64,000 nucleotides of DNA from Paenibacillus sp. FSL K6-3182 (lineage in GTDB: Bacteria; Bacillota; Bacilli; Paenibacillales; Paenibacillaceae): assembly GCF_037976325.1 (NCBI RefSeq), contig NZ_CP150265.1, positions 3,157,501 to 3,221,500 of the forward strand, in the 5' to 3' direction. Positions 60,536-64,000 of the stretch are shown here, one piece after another. The position numbers and the translations under genes were made by a program. Below the pieces are notes generated by a model that worked only from the letters and a program-made list of their open reading frames with translations, was not told the origin of the DNA and did not search any database. Every line of letters begins with the position of its first letter. Positions within the stretch are counted from its first letter, which is position 1.

Positions 60536-63319
60536 ATGGAACAAATGAAATGGCATCAAATGGGGACAATTGAGCTGATTGACGCATTAGTCAGCTCCCC
60601 AGATCAAGGACTGACTACGTCGGCAGCGGCGCAACGTCTAGAAGAAAATGGAAAAAACGAATTGTCTGAGGGCAAGCGCGTCTCGCCGATTTTGTTGTTC
60701 CTTAATCAATTTAAGGATTTTATGGTACTCGTTTTAATGGGTGCAACGTTGATTTCTGGCTTGCTGGGCGAATATTTAGATGCAATTACGATTGTTGCGA
60801 TCATTGCTCTCAACGCCGTGCTTGGATTCGTGCAGGAATTTCGAGCCGAGCGCTCATTGCGGGCGCTTAAGGAATTATCCGCCCCGACAGCCAAGGTTAT
60901 ACGCGGAGGCGAGCTACTGACTGTACCAGCGAAAGAGCTTGTGGCAGGCGATCTTATTTATTTGGAAAGCGGAGACCGCATTCCGGCTGATGTACGGCTG
61001 CTTGAAGCCAATAGCTGCTATGTGGAAGAGTCCGCTTTGACGGGGGAGTCTGTCCCCGTTGGTAAGCACGCTGCAGCGATTGCAGAGGAAGACTTGCCTT
61101 TGGGTGATCAGCGCAACATGGGCTTCATGGGCACGATGCTCACAAGGGGAACTGCTCGAGCAGTCGTCATTCGTACAGGCATGGATACGGAAATGGGCAA
61201 AATAGCAGGACTTATTCAACAGACTGAATCGATGGAAACGCCGCTGCAGCATCGTTTAGAGCAGTTAGGCAAAATATTAATCGTTGTGGCGATCGGCTTG
61301 ACGATTATGGTAGTCATTGCAGGTATTTTGCACGGCCAGCCAGCGTATGGCATGTTCCTTGCAGGTGTTAGCTTGGCGGTAGCAGCTATTCCAGAGGGGC
61401 TGCCAGCAATTGTGACCATCGCTTTAGCTCTTGGCGTACAGCGGATGATTAAACGGAAGGCAATCGTTCGCAAGCTGCCTTCAGTTGAAACATTAGGCTG
61501 CGCATCCGTTATATGCTCGGACAAAACAGGGACGCTGACACAAAACAAAATGACGGTTACCCATGTCTGGATTGGCGGCAGACAGCTTGAAGTGAGCGGA
61601 GAGGGCTACGTTCCAAATGGTGCAATTTATGAAGCTGGCAATGCGCTTGACATTAAGCATGATTTATCAATTAAGCGTCTCCTTCAAGTAAGCGCCTTGT
61701 GCAATAACGCACAGCTGTCGAAGGTAGAAGCTGTAGATACGGGCAAGCGCAGAAACAAGGAGCAGCATGAAGAGTGGATACTTAAGGGAGATCCAACTGA
61801 AGGTGCGCTTGCTGTGCTTTCAGCAAAGCTGGGCTCCTCTGCCAAATCATTGGAGCCGCTATATAAACGGGAGAAGGAATTTCCATTTGACTCGGAGCGC
61901 AAACGGATGTCAGTTGTTGTATCGCACCAAGGCGGGCGGCTTATTTGCACCAAGGGTGCCCCTGATTTACTGATGGATCATTGCTCTTATGTTCTCTGGG
62001 AAGGGAAGGTCGTTCCGTTTACTGCAACGCTGAAGCGCAAATGCGCTGAAGCAGGCGAGGTTATGGCACAGTCAGCGCTTCGTGTATTGGGACTTGCATA
62101 CCGGGATTTGCGCGCATCCGACGCTTGTGAGACCGAAGAAGACGTAGAGAGTCAGCTTGTATTCGTAGGCTTGACTGGGATGATCGATCCGCCTCGCCGC
62201 GAGGTGAAAGAAGCGATTACGAACTGCAGGCGAGCGGGAATTAAAACCGTTATGATTACCGGAGATCATCAGCTGACAGCAGAAGCAATTGCAGGTCAAC
62301 TAGGCATTATGCCGCGCGGAGGCATCGCTATGAGCGGCAAGCAGCTGGAGGCGATGTCTGATGAACAGCTCGACCGGCTCGTAGACAATATTTATGTATA
62401 CGCGCGTGTATCGCCAGAGCATAAACTGCGTATCGTCAAAGCGCTTCAGCGCCAAGGACATGTCGTTGCGATGACAGGCGACGGCGTAAATGATGCTCCA
62501 GCGATCAAAGCAGCGGATATCGGAATTTCGATGGGGATTACCGGAACGGATGTATCGAAGGAAGCGTCCGCGCTCGTTCTGAGTGATGACAACTTCTCGA
62601 CAATTGTTGCTGCTATAGAAGAAGGAAGAGGCATTTATGAAAATATTCGAAAATTTATCCGTTATTTATTAGCATCAAACGTTGGCGAGATACTTGTCAT
62701 GTTTCTTGCGATGATGGCTGGATTGCCGCTTCCGCTCGTACCGATTCAAATATTGTGGGTCAATCTGGTCACGGACGGATTGCCGGCAATGGCGCTTGGC
62801 GTAGATCAGGCAGAAAAGGATTTAATGCAGCAAAAGCCACGTTCGGCAAAGGAGAGCATATTCTCCCGCAGGCTGGGCTGGAAAATTATAAGCCGAGGCA
62901 TTCTTATAGGTGTATGTACGCTTGGCGCTTTCTGGATTACGCTTCAAGACGGTCCAAACAATGCTGCGCATCTGATGAAGGCGCAAACGGTAGCTTTCGC
63001 TACTCTCGTTATGGCACAGCTCATCCATGTATTTGACTGCCGAAGCTCGCGTTCCATTTTTCACCGTAATCCGTTCCAAAATAAATATTTGGTGCTTGCC
63101 GTATTGTCTTCGCTAGTGTTGATGATCGGAGTGCTTTATATCGATGCATTGCAGCCTATCTTCAAAACCGTTCCACTTAACTTCCGTGAATGGTGTCTCG
63201 TCTTTGTAGCTGCGGGAATTCCTACTTTCTTAATGGGAATTGGCAGTGTATTCGGCACTTCCAAGAAAAATAAAGGTAAAACGAAATGGCCGTTAGGTCC
63301 TCAAACCGCGGCAAGATAA
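60536..63319 (+). CDS. P-type Ca2+-transporting ATPase (YloB-like)
   Basis: 927 residues, P2A-type cation pump. Actuator domain with LTGES, phosphorylation site DKTGT in ICSDKTGTLTQNKMT, nucleotide-binding KGDPTEGALAV and KGAPD, hinge TGDGVNDAPA. The M4 Ca2+ site AAIPEGLPAI and M5/M6 sites NLVTDGLPAMALG are present; ten helices. B. subtilis YloB, a sporulation-linked Ca2+ ATPase, is the nearest relative type. ATG with GGAGGGAG ahead. Two AAGGCTGTCCGA-like half-terminator sequences lie just upstream. Confidence 0.95.
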   Translation: MEQMKWHQMGTIELIDALVSSPDQGLTTSAAAQRLEENGKNELSEGKRVSPILLFLNQFKDFMVLVLMGATLISGLLGEYLDAITIVAIIALNAVLGFVQEFRAERSLRALKELSAPTAKVIRGGELLTVPAKELVAGDLIYLESGDRIPADVRLLEANSCYVEESALTGESVPVGKHAAAIAEEDLPLGDQRNMGFMGTMLTRGTARAVVIRTGMDTEMGKIAGLIQQTESMETPLQHRLEQLGKILIVVAIGLTIMVVIAGILHGQPAYGMFLAGVSLAVAAIPEGLPAIVTIALALGVQRMIKRKAIVRKLPSVETLGCASVICSDKTGTLTQNKMTVTHVWIGGRQLEVSGEGYVPNGAIYEAGNALDIKHDLSIKRLLQVSALCNNAQLSKVEAVDTGKRRNKEQHEEWILKGDPTEGALAVLSAKLGSSAKSLEPLYKREKEFPFDSERKRMSVVVSHQGGRLICTKGAPDLLMDHCSYVLWEGKVVPFTATLKRKCAEAGEVMAQSALRVLGLAYRDLRASDACETEEDVESQLVFVGLTGMIDPPRREVKEAITNCRRAGIKTVMITGDHQLTAEAIAGQLGIMPRGGIAMSGKQLEAMSDEQLDRLVDNIYVYARVSPEHKLRIVKALQRQGHVVAMTGDGVNDAPAIKAADIGISMGITGTDVSKEASALVLSDDNFSTIVAAIEEGRGIYENIRKFIRYLLASNVGEILVMFLAMMAGLPLPLVPIQILWVNLVTDGLPAMALGVDQAEKDLMQQKPRSAKESIFSRRLGWKIISRGILIGVCTLGAFWITLQDGPNNAAHLMKAQTVAFATLVMAQLIHVFDCRSSRSIFHRNPFQNKYLVLAVLSSLVLMIGVLYIDALQPIFKTVPLNFREWCLVFVAAGIPTFLMGIGSVFGTSKKNKGKTKWPLGPQTAAR

Positions 63320-63440
63320 CGAAAAAATACAAATCTTGATACAAATTATGAATAGCCTTTCTCCTTGCTTTGCGGTATGCTATTAGCAATTAATCATAGT
63401 TTTATCATACCTAGAGATGTAGCAAGGAGAGGGCATTCAG

Positions 63441-64000
63441 ATGAATTTTACAAAAATGAACGGTTTGGGAAATGACTTTGTGGTGATTGCAGGCGAGCAG
63501 CAGCTTCCAGAAAATGTTGCGGAATTAGCTATACAGCTTTGCAACCGGTTTTTTGGAATCGGGGCAGATGGTCTCGTTTATATTTTGCCTTCAGAAATCG
63601 CGGATTTCCGTATGCGCATTATTAATTCTGATGGCTCAGAAGCTGAGCAATGCGGCAACGCCATTCGCTGCGTCGCTAAATATGTGTATGATAATGGCTT
63701 AACCGATAAAGAAGAGATTACAATCGAAACACTTGGCGCAGGCGCTCAAAAAGTGCAGCTCACCGTTCAAGATGGCAAAGTGTCATCTGTGCGTGTAGAT
63801 ATGGGAGAGCCGATTCTAAATGGCCTTCGTGTACCAACAACGATCGATGCGGAGCAAGTCGTTGAACATCCGATAGAGGTGGACGGTCGTGAATTCCGTT
63901 TTACCGCTGTATCGATGGGCAACCCTCACTGTGTCATCTACGTTGATGATGCAGTGAATTTTGATCTAGGCACTTGGGGTCCCAAACTTGAGACACATCC
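63441..64000 (+). CDS. dapF: Diaminopimelate epimerase, 3' end cut by window
   Basis: Converts LL- to meso-diaminopimelate for cell wall and lysine. 186 residues visible of about 275. MNFTKMNGLGNDFVVI opens the protein; the first catalytic Cys is in EAEQCGNAIRCVAKY with NSDGSEAEQ before it; SMGNPHCVIYVDD follows. The second catalytic Cys lies beyond the window. AAGGAGAG precedes the ATG. Follows the Ca2+ ATPase by 121 bp, with its own possible promoter. Confidence 0.96.
   Translation, partial: MNFTKMNGLGNDFVVIAGEQQLPENVAELAIQLCNRFFGIGADGLVYILPSEIADFRMRIINSDGSEAEQCGNAIRCVAKYVYDNGLTDKEEITIETLGAGAQKVQLTVQDGKVSSVRVDMGEPILNGLRVPTTIDAEQVVEHPIEVDGREFRFTAVSMGNPHCVIYVDDAVNFDLGTWGPKLETH

Overview
The window is a chromosomal segment of a low-to-mid-GC endospore-forming member of the Bacillota, most likely Paenibacillus or a close relative. 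This rests on gene content and order: two T-box leaders, a CcpA/HPr-type sugar regulation set, a sigma-W-like promoter in front of yuaF-floT, strong AGGAGG ribosome binding sites with frequent GTG/TTG starts, and several gene pairs known from Bacillus subtilis (acuA-acuC/acsA, tyrS/rpsD/ytrP, ylaN/ftsW, ylbF-ylbG, yloA-yloB). No tRNA, rRNA, CRISPR array, prophage or insertion sequence was seen. Both edge genes (a YktB-family gene and dapF) are cut by the window.

Layout. 1-6 kb: a YktB-family gene and a histidine kinase/response regulator pair, divergent from an ABC ATPase with two permeases; the set resembles the B. subtilis linearmycin-resistance lnrJK-lnrLMN locus. 6-8 kb: proline T-box and proS. 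8-13.4 kb: an unknown gene, gnd, aroK, aroA and a CoA-binding protein. 13.4-18 kb: a Q/N/S/Y-rich low-complexity protein, then a PTS IICBA permease overlapping a ptsI gene with no ptsH. 18-25.5 kb: PfpI and VanZ proteins, ccpA-mtnN, and the acetate module acuA-acuC divergent from acsA. 25.5-34.3 kb: VOC protein, aldo/keto reductase, a class A PBP with two Fn3 domains, tyrosine T-box and tyrS, yuaF-floT. 34.3-46.6 kb: rpsD with a structured leader, a GAF-GGDEF protein, a lipoprotein, an M29 aminopeptidase, a short HPr/Crh-like protein, ylaN, a Ca2+/H+ antiporter, an Asp23 protein, ftsW, a YugN-like protein, an M20 amidohydrolase, a CBS protein and a nuclease-like lipoprotein. 46.8-54.1 kb: an XPB-type helicase with an overlapping partner, ylbF-ylbG, an unknown gene, a LysR regulator and a PHP phosphoesterase. 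54.1-58.4 kb: a 0.6 kb AT-rich gap and a three-gene exopolysaccharide-like operon (GT2 synthase, acyltransferase-3, membrane-anchored GH18). 58.6-64 kb: rqcH, a P-type Ca2+ ATPase and dapF.

How it works together. Much of the first half concerns carbon flow: CcpA, the PTS genes and the Crh-like protein sense sugars; AcsA activates acetate and is presumably switched off by AcuA acetylation and on by AcuC deacetylation; a cre-like box lies in the acsA leader. Envelope functions recur (ABC exporter, PBP, flotillin, FtsW, polysaccharide operon).

The most unusual sequence-level signal is a family of short hairpin repeats (about 31-nt unit, 37-41 bp period, 8-bp stem with a compensatory base-pair change). 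They sit directly upstream of the ribosome binding site of four unrelated genes (ptsG-like, acuC, yugN-like, ylbG), always in the same orientation relative to the gene. The second most interesting items are the GT2-AT3-GH18 operon, the XPB pair, the His-less HPr homologue and the substituted active-site loop of AroA.
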